64,000 nt of DNA from Nostoc sp. TCL26-01 (GCF_013393945.1 NZ_CP040297.1:3178804-3242803), one strand, 5' to 3'; positions 1-9,162 are shown, counted from the stretch's first letter. A program made the numbers and translations. Notes: a model not told the origin generated them from the letters alone.

Positions 1-164
1 AAGTCTTGCACTGTCAACAGCCCACGGTCAAAGTTGTTTGACTAAGGAAATGACCAATGACCAATGACACACCAATTAGAGTAAAAATATAACCTTTGAA
101 AGGTGTCATGCAGTCACAAAACTTGTACAAGTAGAGAGGTGGTTATAAAAAATAGCAACAGTTT

Positions 165-368
165 ATGAACAGTACACAAGCAAGTATCAGAGACGAAGTT
201 AGACAACTTGCGGAAGAAGCTTTTCACCTCAAGCTAATTTCTGGTCATGGAGACGGGCCAGATACGCTTGAGTATCAAATTGTCTATCAAGGTAAACCCA
301 GACATCTGCCACTAGAACAAGCACGCTTGTTTCTGGTCAACTTGCTCTACAGAAATAGAATTCACTAG
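165..368 (+). CDS. small conserved-looking hypothetical protein (67 aa)
   Basis: I do not recognise this protein. It is a soluble-looking 67-residue polypeptide with no cysteines, no membrane segment and no signal peptide. It has a helical N-terminal part and a central stretch containing GHGDGPDTLEYQIVYQGK, followed by a Leu-rich end. No strong Shine-Dalgarno sequence precedes the ATG. It stands alone, and a perfect 12-bp inverted repeat about 140 bp downstream could end its transcript. The even codon composition and lack of overlap with another gene favour a real gene. No function is proposed. Confidence 0.6.
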   Translation: MNSTQASIRDEVRQLAEEAFHLKLISGHGDGPDTLEYQIVYQGKPRHLPLEQARLFLVNLLYRNRIH

Positions 369-709
369 CACACAATGGCATCATCTAAACTATTCTGAGC
401 AACATTCAAATATGATCTGAATTTTCTAACGTGATAGTAGCAACAATTGATAAAAACCTATCACAACTAAAAATTGAAACACTGTTTATAGCCATAATAA
501 TCATCTAATAGCCGACTTTATGATCTAAGTCGGCTATTTCACTATGGCTACACAAACCAGATGGCTTTGTCATCTTATTCCTGAAGTAAGAGTTTATTTT
601 TGTTAGGAAAATTAGCAAAGTATTTTAATCTACCGGATGGACGATTTTATACATACGAATGTCATGCTTTATTGAAATTATCATAATTAAATTTATGTTA
701 GGAGACATT
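369..709. other. intergenic region before cphB
   Basis: Apart from the hairpin at 507-538 this AT-rich 341-bp stretch holds no gene I can support. The cphB promoter is probably here, but I see no clear -35/-10 pair. Confidence 0.5.
507..542 (+). terminator. hairpin, possible terminator after the 67-aa gene
   Basis: A perfect 12-bp inverted repeat (507-518 with 527-538, AATAGCCGACTT and its complement) has an 8-nt loop. Only a short T-run follows, so factor-independent termination is plausible but not certain. Confidence 0.5.
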
Positions 710-1576
710 ATGACAGTAAGTGAAAATAAACGGCAGTTAGTAATTATTGGTGGTGCAGAAGATAGAGATGGTGATGCTCAAATATTGCGAGAATTTGTCC
801 GCCGCGCTGGTGGAACAAAAGCCCATATTGTGATTATGACGGCGGCGACCGAATTACCAAGAGAAGTGGGAGAAAACTACATTAGGGTATTTGAGCGCTT
901 GGGAGCAGAGAAGGTGCGGATAGTTGATACAGAAACTCGTGAAGATGCTTCATCGTCAACTGCCCTGGAAGCGATCGCCAAAGCAACAGGTATATTTTTT
1001 ACAGGGGGAGATCAAGCACGGATCACTAGTATTCTCAAGAATACCGAAATTGATGCTGCTATTCACCAACGCTTCGCTGAAGGTATCGTTGTTGGTGGTA
1101 CAAGTGCAGGCGCAGCCGTCATGCCAGATAACATGATTGTGGAAGGCGATTCCGAAACTAATCCTCGGATAGAAATTGTGGAAATGGGGCCGGGACTAGG
1201 TTTTCTTCCTGGGGTAGTCATTGATCAACATTTTTCTCAACGTGGCCGCTTAGGACGTTTAATCACAGCGTTGATTAAAGAACCAGCCGTATTAGGATTT
1301 GGCATTGATGAGAATACTGCGATGGTGGTAACTGGTAGCCAAATCGAAATTATCGGTCAAGGTTGCGTCACAATTGTGGATGAATCAGAGTCTACATACA
1401 ACAATCTGGGCGAAATTTTAAGAGATGAAGCATTAGCAATTTTTGGAGCCAAGCTGCACATCCTACCCCACGGTTTTAAATTTGACCTCAAAACCCGCAA
1501 ACCGATTTCAAATAATGGCACTGAAGCATCTGCTACAGTGCCAGTGGGTTTAGTGAGTGGGGAAAAAAGAGGCTAG
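710..1576 (+). CDS. cphB: cyanophycinase CphB
   Basis: CphB is a cytoplasmic serine exopeptidase of family S51 that degrades the nitrogen reserve cyanophycin (multi-L-arginyl-poly-L-aspartate) to beta-Asp-Arg dipeptides. The nucleophile motif GGTSAGAAVM is present. Counting from the ATG at 710, its serine is residue 132, the number reported for the Synechocystis enzyme, which supports this start. An AGGAG ribosome site at 700-704 also supports 710 over the in-frame ATG at 659. The protein would have 288 residues, close to the family length, plus a short poorly conserved tail. The cyanophycin synthetase gene cphA, often adjacent, is not in the window downstream; it could lie upstream of the left edge or elsewhere. 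Confidence 0.93.
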   Translation: MTVSENKRQLVIIGGAEDRDGDAQILREFVRRAGGTKAHIVIMTAATELPREVGENYIRVFERLGAEKVRIVDTETREDASSSTALEAIAKATGIFFTGGDQARITSILKNTEIDAAIHQRFAEGIVVGGTSAGAAVMPDNMIVEGDSETNPRIEIVEMGPGLGFLPGVVIDQHFSQRGRLGRLITALIKEPAVLGFGIDENTAMVVTGSQIEIIGQGCVTIVDESESTYNNLGEILRDEALAIFGAKLHILPHGFKFDLKTRKPISNNGTEASATVPVGLVSGEKRG

Positions 1577-1749
1577 AGGCTAAAGGCTAGGAACTAGAAA
1601 TCAGCAGGGAGATTGAAGAAGACAAAATCTTTACTTCTGTAGCCCCTAGCCCAAATACTCATTTATTCGTAGCAACACACATCTTGAGAGGCTGTGATAT
1701 GATGGGAGACTGCTGCATACATTTAGAATGAATATACATTGAATCAATC

Positions 1750-2019
1750 ATGGCTCTGACGCAACAGCGCAAACAAGAAATAATTACTAACTACCAAGTT
1801 CACGAAACTGACACTGGTTCGACCGATGTCCAAATCGCTATGCTAACTGAACGGATTAACCGCTTGAGTGAGCATCTGCAAGCCAATAAAAAAGATCATT
1901 CTTCCCGCCGGGGATTATTGAAATTGATTGGTCAGCGCAAGCGTCTTCTAGCTTATCTCCAAAAAGAAAGTCGGGAAAAATATCAAGCCTTGATTAGTCG
2001 TCTTGGTATTCGTGGATAG
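1750..2019 (+). CDS. rpsO: 30S ribosomal protein S15
   Basis: S15 is a primary binder of the 16S rRNA central domain in the small ribosomal subunit. The 89-residue length is standard, and the family signature region is present ([18 protein letters not shown], then the HSSRRGLL segment and KRLLAYL). The gene is followed after 12 nt by the PAM68-like gene on the same strand, so the two are probably co-transcribed. The 5' region is AT-rich with no evident regulatory fold that I could establish by eye. Confidence 0.97.
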   Translation: MALTQQRKQEIITNYQVHETDTGSTDVQIAMLTERINRLSEHLQANKKDHSSRRGLLKLIGQRKRLLAYLQKESREKYQALISRLGIRG

Positions 2020-2031
2020 GAACTACCGTTT

Positions 2032-2502
2032 ATGCCTGCTGAAGAATCAGAACGCAGTAGTTTGCCATTTGAACCGAAAAAAAAGCGTCAAAAACCTGCG
2101 AAAGCGACAAGTCAGCCACAAGTAAAGCCGGAAAACCCTGGTAAGCAAGAACTAAAACAGCCACCTTTCTCTAAGGAGGAGATGGCTATTCCCCAAGTTG
2201 TTAGCCAGAGAATGATCAGGCGTGTGGCAGCATTCTGTGGTGTACCAACGGCTTTAGGTATTGCTACCCTAGTTGCTAGTTATTTGCTAGCTACATACTC
2301 CGATATCAAACTCCCTCCCATCGCTGTTTTACTGGTGAACATGGGACTTTTTGGTTTAGGTGTACTGGGTATAACTTATGGTGTTCTTTCAGCCTCTTGG
2401 GATGAAGAAAGGGCTGGAAGTGTTCTAGGTTTAAGTGAATTCAGCACTAATTGGGGGCGAATGGTAGAAGTTTGGCGCGAAACACGACAAAACAAAGCGT
2501 AA
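2032..2502 (+). CDS. PAM68-like photosystem II assembly protein
   Basis: This 156-residue protein matches the PAM68/DUF3464 family. In plants and cyanobacteria the family assists early photosystem II assembly in the thylakoid membrane. It has a charged, Lys/Pro-rich cytoplasmic N-terminus (residues 1-60), two predicted membrane helices (about 66-87 and 97-118), and the conserved C-terminal segment with SASWDEERAGS and an NWGRM motif. It starts 12 nt after rpsO, an arrangement known in other cyanobacteria. The assignment rests on family resemblance. Membership of the photosystem II assembly pathway is inferred from that family. Confidence 0.85.
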   Translation: MPAEESERSSLPFEPKKKRQKPAKATSQPQVKPENPGKQELKQPPFSKEEMAIPQVVSQRMIRRVAAFCGVPTALGIATLVASYLLATYSDIKLPPIAVLLVNMGLFGLGVLGITYGVLSASWDEERAGSVLGLSEFSTNWGRMVEVWRETRQNKA

Positions 2503-2873
2503 AAAAAGATGCTTAGGTGTTCAGAAAGCTGAAATCTTAAGCAAATTGCAGGTCAATGTTGAAGTTTACATTTGATAACTTCAACATTACTATGTCAATG
2601 ATTTAGTCAGGCTATTCTATCTTGATCATGACATAGCTGCTAAATATGAGCGATCGCCAAAAAAATCATGTAGATATTTGTCATCAACCGTAAATTTCCG
2701 ATTATATTTTTTAATACCATAAGTATTTACATCCCATCATTACTTAAGTATACCTATTAACATATAAGAACCAAGATCAAGAGCCTATTCATAGAAGTGC
2801 TAGCTGAAATCAACAGGTAGTTACTTTGCTATGGTCTATCCCTCTAACAAAAGTATTAAACAGGGAATTTTAT
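2503..2873. other. intergenic region before aroF
   Basis: This holds the hairpin at 2555-2588, one HIP1-like site near 2650 and otherwise AT-rich sequence. I see no gene in it. Confidence 0.5.
2555..2588 (+). terminator. hairpin after the rpsO operon
   Basis: A perfect 12-bp inverted repeat (2555-2566 with 2577-2588, AATGTTGAAGTT and its complement) lies about 50 bp after the PAM68-like stop codon. There is no T-run, so it could equally be an mRNA 3'-end stabiliser. Confidence 0.5.
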
Positions 2874-3932
2874 ATGATAGTAGTCATGAAAGTTGGTTCT
2901 CCGGAAGTGGAAATCAACCGTATTAGTGAGGAACTAGGTAACTGGGGACTGATACCAGAAAAAATTGTGGGCAAGCATAAGGTGGTAATTGGTTTAGTTG
3001 GTGAAACCGCAGACCTAGATCCACTGCAAATTCAAGAAGTTAGTCCTTGGATTGAACAAGTATTACGAGTAGAACTACCTTATAAACGGGCTAGTCGTCA
3101 ATATCGTCACGGCGAAGCTTCAGAAGTCGTAGTTAATACACCTGATGGCCCTGTTGTCTTTGGAGAACATCACCCACTCGTGGTGGTTGCTGGCCCCTGT
3201 TCTGTTGAAAATGAAGAAATGATCATTGATACAGCCCAGCACGTCAAAGCAGCAGGAGCTAAGTTTTTACGTGGTGGAGCCTATAAACCTCGTACTTCAC
3301 CATACGCCTTTCAAGGACATGGCGAAAGTGCTTTGGAATTACTAGCAAGGGCCAGGGAAGTTAGTGGATTAGGTGTGATTACAGAAGTCATGGATGCAGC
3401 TGAACTGGATGTCATCGCTGAAGTCGCTGATGTCATCCAAGTGGGCGCAAGGAATATGCAGAATTTCTCCTTGTTGAAAAAAGTAGGAGCGCAGCCCAAG
3501 CCAGTTCTGCTCAAAAGAGGCATGGCAGCTACAATAGAAGATTGGTTGATGGCGGCTGAGTATATTTTGGCAGCAGGTAATCCCAACGTAATTTTGTGCG
3601 AACGGGGAATTCGGACTTTTGATCGCCAATACACCCGCAACACGCTAGATTTATCGGTAGTGCCAGTGTTACGAAAATTAACACACTTACCAATCATGAT
3701 CGACCCCAGTCATGGTACAGGTTGGGCTGAATTTGTGCCATCAATGGCGATGGGAGCGATCGCCGTCGGTAGCGATTCCCTCATGATTGAAGTCCACCCC
3801 AACCCCATCAAAGCCCTATCTGATGGGCCACAATCCCTCACACCAGAGCGTTTCGATCACCTCATGCAAGAATTAGCAGTGATTGGTAAAGCCGTAGGAC
3901 GTTGGCCACAACCAGCAGTTGTTATAGCATAA
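2874..3932 (+). CDS. aroF: 3-deoxy-7-phosphoheptulonate synthase (DAHP synthase)
   Basis: The enzyme condenses phosphoenolpyruvate and erythrose 4-phosphate, the first step of the shikimate pathway to Phe, Tyr and Trp. The N-terminal 70 residues form a ferredoxin-like/ACT-like domain (IVVMKVGSPE...), typical of class I-beta enzymes, where such a domain carries allosteric control. The barrel shows VVAGPCSVE, the KFLRGGAYKPRTSPY motif and the metal-binding IDPSHGTGW motif. I take the ATG at 2874 (352 residues) because family members begin at MIVVMK; a TTG at 2826 would add 16 residues. A strong terminator follows. The exact allosteric effector cannot be read from the sequence. Confidence 0.94.
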   Translation: MIVVMKVGSPEVEINRISEELGNWGLIPEKIVGKHKVVIGLVGETADLDPLQIQEVSPWIEQVLRVELPYKRASRQYRHGEASEVVVNTPDGPVVFGEHHPLVVVAGPCSVENEEMIIDTAQHVKAAGAKFLRGGAYKPRTSPYAFQGHGESALELLARAREVSGLGVITEVMDAAELDVIAEVADVIQVGARNMQNFSLLKKVGAQPKPVLLKRGMAATIEDWLMAAEYILAAGNPNVILCERGIRTFDRQYTRNTLDLSVVPVLRKLTHLPIMIDPSHGTGWAEFVPSMAMGAIAVGSDSLMIEVHPNPIKALSDGPQSLTPERFDHLMQELAVIGKAVGRWPQPAVVIA

Positions 3933-3983
3933 AAGGTAAAAGATAGCAGCCTCATAACGGCATAAATCAATATATCTAGTTGT

Positions 3984-4025
3984 CTCGAAGGCTCTAACGA
4001 TAAGTGAGAGCCTTCGAGGTTTTTA
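3984..4025 (+). terminator. rho-independent terminator of aroF
   Basis: A perfect 12-bp stem (3984-3995 with 4007-4018, CTCGAAGGCTCT and its complement) with an 11-nt loop is followed directly by a T-rich run. It lies 52 bp after the aroF stop codon. Confidence 0.9.
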
Positions 4026-4031
4026 TAACCG

Positions 4032-4291
4032 TAGGACTAACCCTTTCAAGGTGACTTTAATGTTCTGAACTTCTAGTGACAAATTACTCTGTGTCTTTGT
4101 GGCTTTGTGGTTAAATAAATTACCTTTTTTACCACGAAGCCACAGCGAAAAGTCGGAGCGGAGGTTTCCTCCGTAGACGCTTTGCGGCTTGCCGCAGGCA
4201 TCTGAACTTTTCAAGACAGAGACACAAAGTTAAGAGTTGAAGAACAATTTCTGAACTAAAATTTTTATCCACCTTGAAAGGGCTAGTCCTA
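4032..4291. repeat. MITE-like palindromic element with nested repeat
   Basis: Terminal inverted repeats of 22 bp (4032-4053 and 4270-4291, one mismatch) bound a 260-bp non-coding element. A second inverted pair lies inside (about 4089-4112 and 4129-4152). Nested within it, 4150-4205 is a GC-richer insert with two small palindromes (4160-4172 and 4184-4195) resembling short dispersed repeats of Nostoc genomes. No transposase is encoded, so this is probably a non-autonomous miniature transposon. An open reading frame across it on the minus strand is not credible as a gene. Confidence 0.75.
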
Positions 4292-4468
4292 ATCCCTTAA
4301 CTCACTACCAACTTAATTTTTAATAAGTAAAAATATTTAATAAACCTTCAATATATTAATTTTACTTAAGCGAAAATACTTGATTAATTTTTGTAAAGCA
4401 GTGTAAAGTAATATCACAGACAAACAAAGTCTGATACATACATAAAATACAACCGCAATCATAAAGCA
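4292..4468 (+). promoter_or_regulatory. psbA upstream region
   Basis: This AT-rich 177-bp stretch between the MITE-like element and psbA should hold the psbA promoter and leader. A weak -35-like TTGATT at about 4380 lies 18 bp from a poor -10-like TAAAGT, which I do not regard as proof. No Shine-Dalgarno sequence is visible just upstream of the ATG at 4469. Confidence 0.4.
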
Positions 4469-5551
4469 ATGACCGCAACCTTACAACAGCGCCAAAGCGC
4501 CAACGTATGGGAACAGTTCTGCAACTGGATCACCAGCACCAACAACCGCATATACATCGGCTGGTTCGGCGTATTAATGATCCCCACCTTGCTAGCTGCA
4601 ACCACCTGCTTCATCATCGCCTTCATCGCCGCCCCCCCCGTAGACATCGACGGCATCCGTGAACCAGTAGCAGGTTCATTAATGTACGGAAACAACATCA
4701 TCTCCGGAGCAGTAGTACCATCATCCAACGCAATTGGACTACACTTCTACCCAATATGGGAAGCAGCATCATTAGACGAGTGGTTATACAACGGAGGTCC
4801 ATACCAACTAGTAGTATTCCACTTCTTAATCGGAGTATTCTGCTACCTAGGACGTGAATGGGAACTATCATACCGCCTAGGAATGCGTCCATGGATCTGC
4901 CTAGCCTTCTCCGCCCCCGTAGCAGCAGCAACAGCAGTATTCTTGGTATACCCAATCGGACAAGGATCATTCTCAGACGGAATGCCCTTGGGTATCTCTG
5001 GAACCTTCAACTTCATGATCGTGTTCCAAGCAGAGCATAACATCCTGATGCACCCCTTCCATATGTTAGGAGTAGCAGGAGTATTCGGTGGAAGCTTATT
5101 CAGTGCAATGCACGGAAGCTTAGTAACATCTTCCTTAGTTCGTGAAACCAGCGAAAACGAATCACAGAACTACGGCTACAAATTCGGACAAGAAGAAGAA
5201 ACCTACAACATCGTGGCAGCCCACGGCTACTTCGGTCGTCTCATCTTCCAATACGCATCCTTCAACAACAGCCGTTCCTTGCACTTCTTCCTAGCAGCAT
5301 GGCCAGTGATTGGTATCTGGTTCACCGCCCTAGGCGTAAGCACAATGGCGTTCAACTTGAACGGATTCAACTTCAACCAATCCATCATCGACTCTCAAGG
5401 TCGTGTAATCAATACCTGGGCTGACATCATCAACCGCGCTAACTTGGGTATGGAAGTCATGCACGAGCGCAATGCTCACAACTTCCCCTTAGATTTGGCT
5501 GCTGCTGAGTCTGCTCCTGTGGCTATCAGCGCTCCTGCTATCCACGGTTAA
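4469..5551 (+). CDS. psbA: photosystem II reaction centre protein D1
   Basis: D1 binds the primary electron carriers and most ligands of the water-oxidising Mn4CaO5 cluster in the thylakoid membrane. The 360-residue length is standard. Visible key residues are Tyr161 (TyrZ), Asp170, Glu189, His190, His198, His215, His272, His332, Glu333, His337 and Asp342, with cleavage after Ala344 leaving a 16-residue C-terminal extension. Residue 130 is Glu, the form linked to high-light D1 isoforms rather than the Gln130 form. A strong terminator follows. The codon choice changes abruptly along the gene (Ala mostly GCA in the middle, GCT at the end), which suggests a mosaic made by conversion between psbA copies. 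Confidence 0.98.
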   Translation: MTATLQQRQSANVWEQFCNWITSTNNRIYIGWFGVLMIPTLLAATTCFIIAFIAAPPVDIDGIREPVAGSLMYGNNIISGAVVPSSNAIGLHFYPIWEAASLDEWLYNGGPYQLVVFHFLIGVFCYLGREWELSYRLGMRPWICLAFSAPVAAATAVFLVYPIGQGSFSDGMPLGISGTFNFMIVFQAEHNILMHPFHMLGVAGVFGGSLFSAMHGSLVTSSLVRETSENESQNYGYKFGQEEETYNIVAAHGYFGRLIFQYASFNNSRSLHFFLAAWPVIGIWFTALGVSTMAFNLNGFNFNQSIIDSQGRVINTWADIINRANLGMEVMHERNAHNFPLDLAAAESAPVAISAPAIHG

Positions 5552-5577
5552 TCCAAATCACTCAAATAGAGTAAGAA

Positions 5578-5605
5578 GCGCCCTCTCCAAAGGAGGGTGC
5601 TTTTT
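5578..5605 (+). terminator. rho-independent terminator of psbA
   Basis: An 8-bp GC-rich stem (5578-5585 with 5593-5600, one G-T pair) and 7-nt loop are followed by TTTTT. It begins 26 bp after the psbA stop codon. Confidence 0.92.
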
Positions 5606-5987
5606 GCTGTTCATAATGGGATGGGAGTTATACCATTTCACGTTAATCATGATACACATGAATTATGTAGAGACGTTGCAATGCAACGTCTCTACTGTTT
5701 CACATTTAAAGGAAATTGGTATTAGGTCGAGGGAAATTGATATTGTGGCGTTGCTGAATCGAGGGATGATTTAGCAAGTTATCAAATTTTCCCCCCTGCC
5801 AAATCAGTTACCAGTTAATAAACGTTCACTGTTCACACCCCTGCCTCCCTTGCTTGCCTAAATTTATCCCCCTGTTCTGCAACGCCGATATTGTGATTGA
5901 ATCGATTCCCCCACTCTGTATTTTTCATCTTGTGATAAACTGGCGCGTAACTGCAATGGCAACTGTACTCAGTGAGAAAAATTTGTT
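5606..5987. other. intergenic region after psbA
   Basis: Besides the palindrome at 5667-5695 it contains AT-rich and C-rich low-complexity DNA, including two separated short copies of a GCAACGCC-like motif. I see no gene in it. Confidence 0.5.
5667..5695. repeat. 29-bp palindromic dispersed repeat, copy 1
   Basis: The sequence reads GTAGAGACGTTGCA, one central base, then its exact complement. A second copy, differing only at the centre, occurs at 24136-24164. It is a perfect hairpin with no T-run and belongs to the short palindromic repeats scattered through this genome. Confidence 0.85.
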
Positions 5988-6521
5988 ATGGCTATTTTAG
6001 ATTCCAAAGGTCGCTTGTTTGGCAAAATTAATCTCCTTGACTTAGGTGCTGGGCTAGTTATTCTGCTAGTTATCTTTGGTATTTTCGTATTTCCTGGTAC
6101 TTCTGGATCTGTTGCTCAAATCGGTGCGAAAACAGTACCTATAGAGGTAGACTTAGTGGTTCGTGGTTTAAATGTGCGTGATCCTCAGCAGTTATTTGAC
6201 AACGGCTTCAAAAAAGGCGGCAAAACTAAGGTAATCATTCGCAATCAGCCTTACGGTGAGATTGAAATTAAATCTGTGGATATTTTACCTAGAACAGTTG
6301 TTGCTACTCAACCGGATGGATCTGTTAAAGAATTGAAAGATCCCAAAGCTAACAACTTTAGTACAGATATGCTGTTAACTTTAGATGGGAAAGCCCAAGT
6401 TACTCAAGATGGCCCGGTTTTAGGTAACAATAAAGTAAAAATTGGTATGCCCTTTGAGTTAGAAGGCTTTAACTACAACTTTAATGCCACTGTTGTTGAT
6501 GTGAGATTAGACAATAAATAA
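5988..6521 (+). CDS. DUF4330-type membrane-anchored protein
   Basis: This 177-residue protein resembles the cyanobacterial DUF4330 family, whose function is unknown. It begins with a short cytoplasmic segment (MAILDSKGRLFGKINLLDLG) and one membrane helix at about residues 20-40. The remaining 135 residues are beta-rich and probably lie on the lumenal or periplasmic side. They contain repeated VDLVVRGLNV- and VKIGMPFELEG-like strands. No enzymatic motif is visible. It stands as a single gene between psbA and a Uma2-type gene on the same strand. Confidence 0.75.
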   Translation: MAILDSKGRLFGKINLLDLGAGLVILLVIFGIFVFPGTSGSVAQIGAKTVPIEVDLVVRGLNVRDPQQLFDNGFKKGGKTKVIIRNQPYGEIEIKSVDILPRTVVATQPDGSVKELKDPKANNFSTDMLLTLDGKAQVTQDGPVLGNNKVKIGMPFELEGFNYNFNATVVDVRLDNK

Positions 6522-6594
6522 GTAATTCAAGGTGCGAGTTAAGACGAGTGGAATATCTCAAATAACTGGATATTTATAGCTAAAGGAGAAAACT

Positions 6595-7278
6595 ATGAAT
6601 ACTGCGATCGCTTCCGATACGCCTTTGGCTAAATCATTACCTAAAAACATAACCATATTGCGAGGCATTCACTGGGATACCTATCAGAATTTGGTGCGAG
6701 ATTTGGAGTCACAACCAGGAACAAAACTAACTTATGATGATGGGACTTTGGAGATTTTGATGCCGCTACCACCCCACGAAACTTTTAAGAAACTACTTGG
6801 TCGTTTCATTGAAGTTACCACAGAAGAGTTAGGAATTGAAATTCGTAGTTTAGGTTCTACAACTTGGACACGAGAAGATTTACGCAAGGGTTTAGAACCA
6901 GATGAGTGTTATTACATTCAAAATGAGTTAGCTGTGCGCGGTAAAGATGTAATTGATTTGACAATTGATCCACCTCCTGATTTGGCGATTGAGGTTGATA
7001 GTACTAGCAGTTCGATGAATCGGATGGGGATTTATGCGGCGTTGGGTGTGCCAGAAGTATGGCGTTTTGATCGGGAAACTTTGACGATTTTGAGTTTAGT
7101 TAATAATGACTACCAACCCCGTGAGATGTCGTCAGTGTTGCCGATGTTTGATGGTGCGGTGTTGATGAAGTTTTTGGAATTAAGTTTAACAATGGGTGAA
7201 ACAAGTTTAATTCGTCATGTGCGGGAATGGGTAAGAGAAGAGTTAGCAAAATCATCAACAGTAGTCGATGAAAATTAA
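6595..7278 (+). CDS. Uma2 family (DUF820) PD-(D/E)XK nuclease-like protein
   Basis: Uma2 proteins have a restriction-endonuclease fold and are greatly expanded in cyanobacteria; their role is unsettled. This 227-residue member has the core PPPDLAIEVD strand and the GIYAALGVPEVWRFD segment typical of the family. The lysine usually found between these two segments appears to be Arg (in SSSMNRMGIY), so nuclease activity is uncertain. An AAGGAG ribosome site lies about 8 nt before the ATG at 6595. A second, less similar Uma2 protein is encoded at 59893-60447. Confidence 0.85.
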   Translation: MNTAIASDTPLAKSLPKNITILRGIHWDTYQNLVRDLESQPGTKLTYDDGTLEILMPLPPHETFKKLLGRFIEVTTEELGIEIRSLGSTTWTREDLRKGLEPDECYYIQNELAVRGKDVIDLTIDPPPDLAIEVDSTSSSMNRMGIYAALGVPEVWRFDRETLTILSLVNNDYQPREMSSVLPMFDGAVLMKFLELSLTMGETSLIRHVREWVREELAKSSTVVDEN

Positions 7279-7413
7279 TCTGCTTTTTAGACGACCATAT
7301 GATGAAAAATTAGATTATCAATCTGCAAAAATATAGACATTTGATGTATCTGTTGTTGTCTCATCATGGCGGTGCAACTAAGCATTTATTTGCTAGCGAT
7401 CGCCTGATGTGAA

Positions 7414-9162
7414 TTAAGAATTATGAATTTCTTTCTCTATGAGAACTAACTGTGGTTTCCCCCAAAGGATACGCTCTTGTTTGTAAATGGCGATTCCTGG
7501 TTTGGCTCCTTTGGGTTTATATACGTGCTTTGGTTGGGTGTAAACTACTGGTACTTGGTCACTTTGCCGAGCGCGACTATAGTAAGCTGCCAGATTGGCT
7601 ACACATTGTAAATCATCTGTTTCAGGAACTGCACCTGGTTCTAAACGCAGTAGTACATGACTCCCAGGAATTTCTTGAGCATGGAACCATAAATCATAAT
7701 CTCCAGCCAAGCGAAATGTTAGCTGATCATTTTGGCGATTGTTACGACCAATGAGGACTTGAAAGCCGCTTGGTGTCAAGTAGTTACGAAAGTTGATGCT
7801 GGTATTTTCATTATTAGTATTAGTGCGGCGATAGTCTAATTCTTCTAAATATTTTTGGCCGATTAATTCGTCGCGGATTTCTTCTAAGGCTTGTAAATCT
7901 TCTGCTGTTTGGTAGTTGTCTATTTGGGCGATCGCTGCTTCTACCTGCTCTAAATAACTAATTTCTGTCTGTACTTCTTGCAGTAGTGGTTCTACTGCTG
8001 TGCGGGCGCGTTTGAGTTTTTGGTGTTGTTTGTAAAGGTTTTGGGCATTTTGGACGGCGTTTTTGTCTGGTTGGAGGGCGATCGCTACAGGTTGATTTGT
8101 TTCAAAATCTGGTAGGATGATCTCTTTCATCCCTGGTTCCCAAGTTTGCAAATGCGCCATCAATAAATCAGCTTTTTGCCGATACTCGTCAGCTCGATCT
8201 GATTGCTGCAAGCGATTGGCAAAGGTTTGCTCTTTGGTGCGTAATTTGTCCAAAATATTACTGATTTTTTGGCTCAGTTGATGGCGTAACTGAGTAAATA
8301 ACTGCTGATTTAGCTGCTTTGTGTAGTACTCGTTAATGATAGTTTGCACATTTTTGGCTGGAGTCACCGCCCCCCAACCCATGACTACATACCCGTCTTT
8401 AGTCCAGCCTGGTTGAAACTTCTTATCTTCTAAGACTTGCAGCCATTCTTGCCAACGTGCATATAAATTTTGCCAATCTTCAGAAGTCAGAATATCAGTA
8501 TTAGTGTCTGGTGCAATATTTGCTGCTAGCAACATCGACTCTATTAGCACTGCACTCAAACCACTATAGTTTTTTAGCAACTGACGTTTAATCTGTCCCG
8601 GTACTAAACTGATTCTTTCTTGCCAACGTGCTAAAGATTCGTCACGATTGGGGATGGTTCCTGTCAGCTTTGGTGGTGTTTCATAAGGTTGTCCAGTTTG
8701 GATCGGCCGCACGCTAGACTGTTGCTGACTCACTTGATGAGCAGCAGTAATGATGAGATTATTGGCATCCGTCAAAATCACATTACTGTATTTGCCCATA
8801 ATTTCGGCATATAGGTGATATAAGGCTTTTTCTCCTGGACGACGGGCAAACTGTAAATCTACCACACGTTCCCAAGGAGCGATCGCTTCAATGCCGATTA
8901 AAGCTAATCCCCCTAATTGGTGAACTAATTGCTGGCTAAAAGTAAAGGTATCCGGTAAACGTGGTGGCGGTTCACTTATACAAATATGTGCGGCTTGAGG
9001 ATGCCAAGAAATCTCTAACCAACCTCTCTGATTGATAGTACGTAAAGCTATGGCGATAGTGTGGCGATCGCGCTGATAAACTTGCTCTAGTCGTGATGGG
9101 AGCCATTCATCCCGGAGTTCACTACAAGCAGCAGTCAGGGTAGTAAAGTCAACTGGTTGCAC
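7414..9162 (-). CDS. rqcH: NFACT / Rqc2-RqcH family ribosome quality-control protein
   Basis: RqcH binds stalled 50S-peptidyl-tRNA complexes and adds C-terminal alanine tails that mark the nascent chain for proteolysis. The 582-residue protein has the NFACT-N domain (about 1-200), a middle region with a long coiled coil (about 285-430) and the NFACT-R domain (about 455-565, with LIGRNNRQND and DLWFHAQEIPGSHVLLR). The Asp-Arg pair needed for tailing in Bacillus RqcH (residues 97-98) aligns with Glu98-Arg99 here (APWERVV). The symbol is assigned by family, not by experiment. The gene stands alone on the minus strand. Confidence 0.87.
   Translation of the reverse strand: MQPVDFTTLTAACSELRDEWLPSRLEQVYQRDRHTIAIALRTINQRGWLEISWHPQAAHICISEPPPRLPDTFTFSQQLVHQLGGLALIGIEAIAPWERVVDLQFARRPGEKALYHLYAEIMGKYSNVILTDANNLIITAAHQVSQQQSSVRPIQTGQPYETPPKLTGTIPNRDESLARWQERISLVPGQIKRQLLKNYSGLSAVLIESMLLAANIAPDTNTDILTSEDWQNLYARWQEWLQVLEDKKFQPGWTKDGYVVMGWGAVTPAKNVQTIINEYYTKQLNQQLFTQLRHQLSQKISNILDKLRTKEQTFANRLQQSDRADEYRQKADLLMAHLQTWEPGMKEIILPDFETNQPVAIALQPDKNAVQNAQNLYKQHQKLKRARTAVEPLLQEVQTEISYLEQVEAAIAQIDNYQTAEDLQALEEIRDELIGQKYLEELDYRRTNTNNENTSINFRNYLTPSGFQVLIGRNNRQNDQLTFRLAGDYDLWFHAQEIPGSHVLLRLEPGAVPETDDLQCVANLAAYYSRARQSDQVPVVYTQPKHVYKPKGAKPGIAIYKQERILWGKPQLVLIEKEIHNS

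Noticed and set aside
4023..4214. 63-codon open frame on the minus strand in the MITE-like element
   Set aside because: It translates inverted repeats and a dispersed palindromic repeat, with no ribosome site or recognisable protein.
4459..4970. long open frames antisense to psbA
   Set aside because: They result from the biased codon use of psbA (few stop codons on the other strand) and have no independent support.
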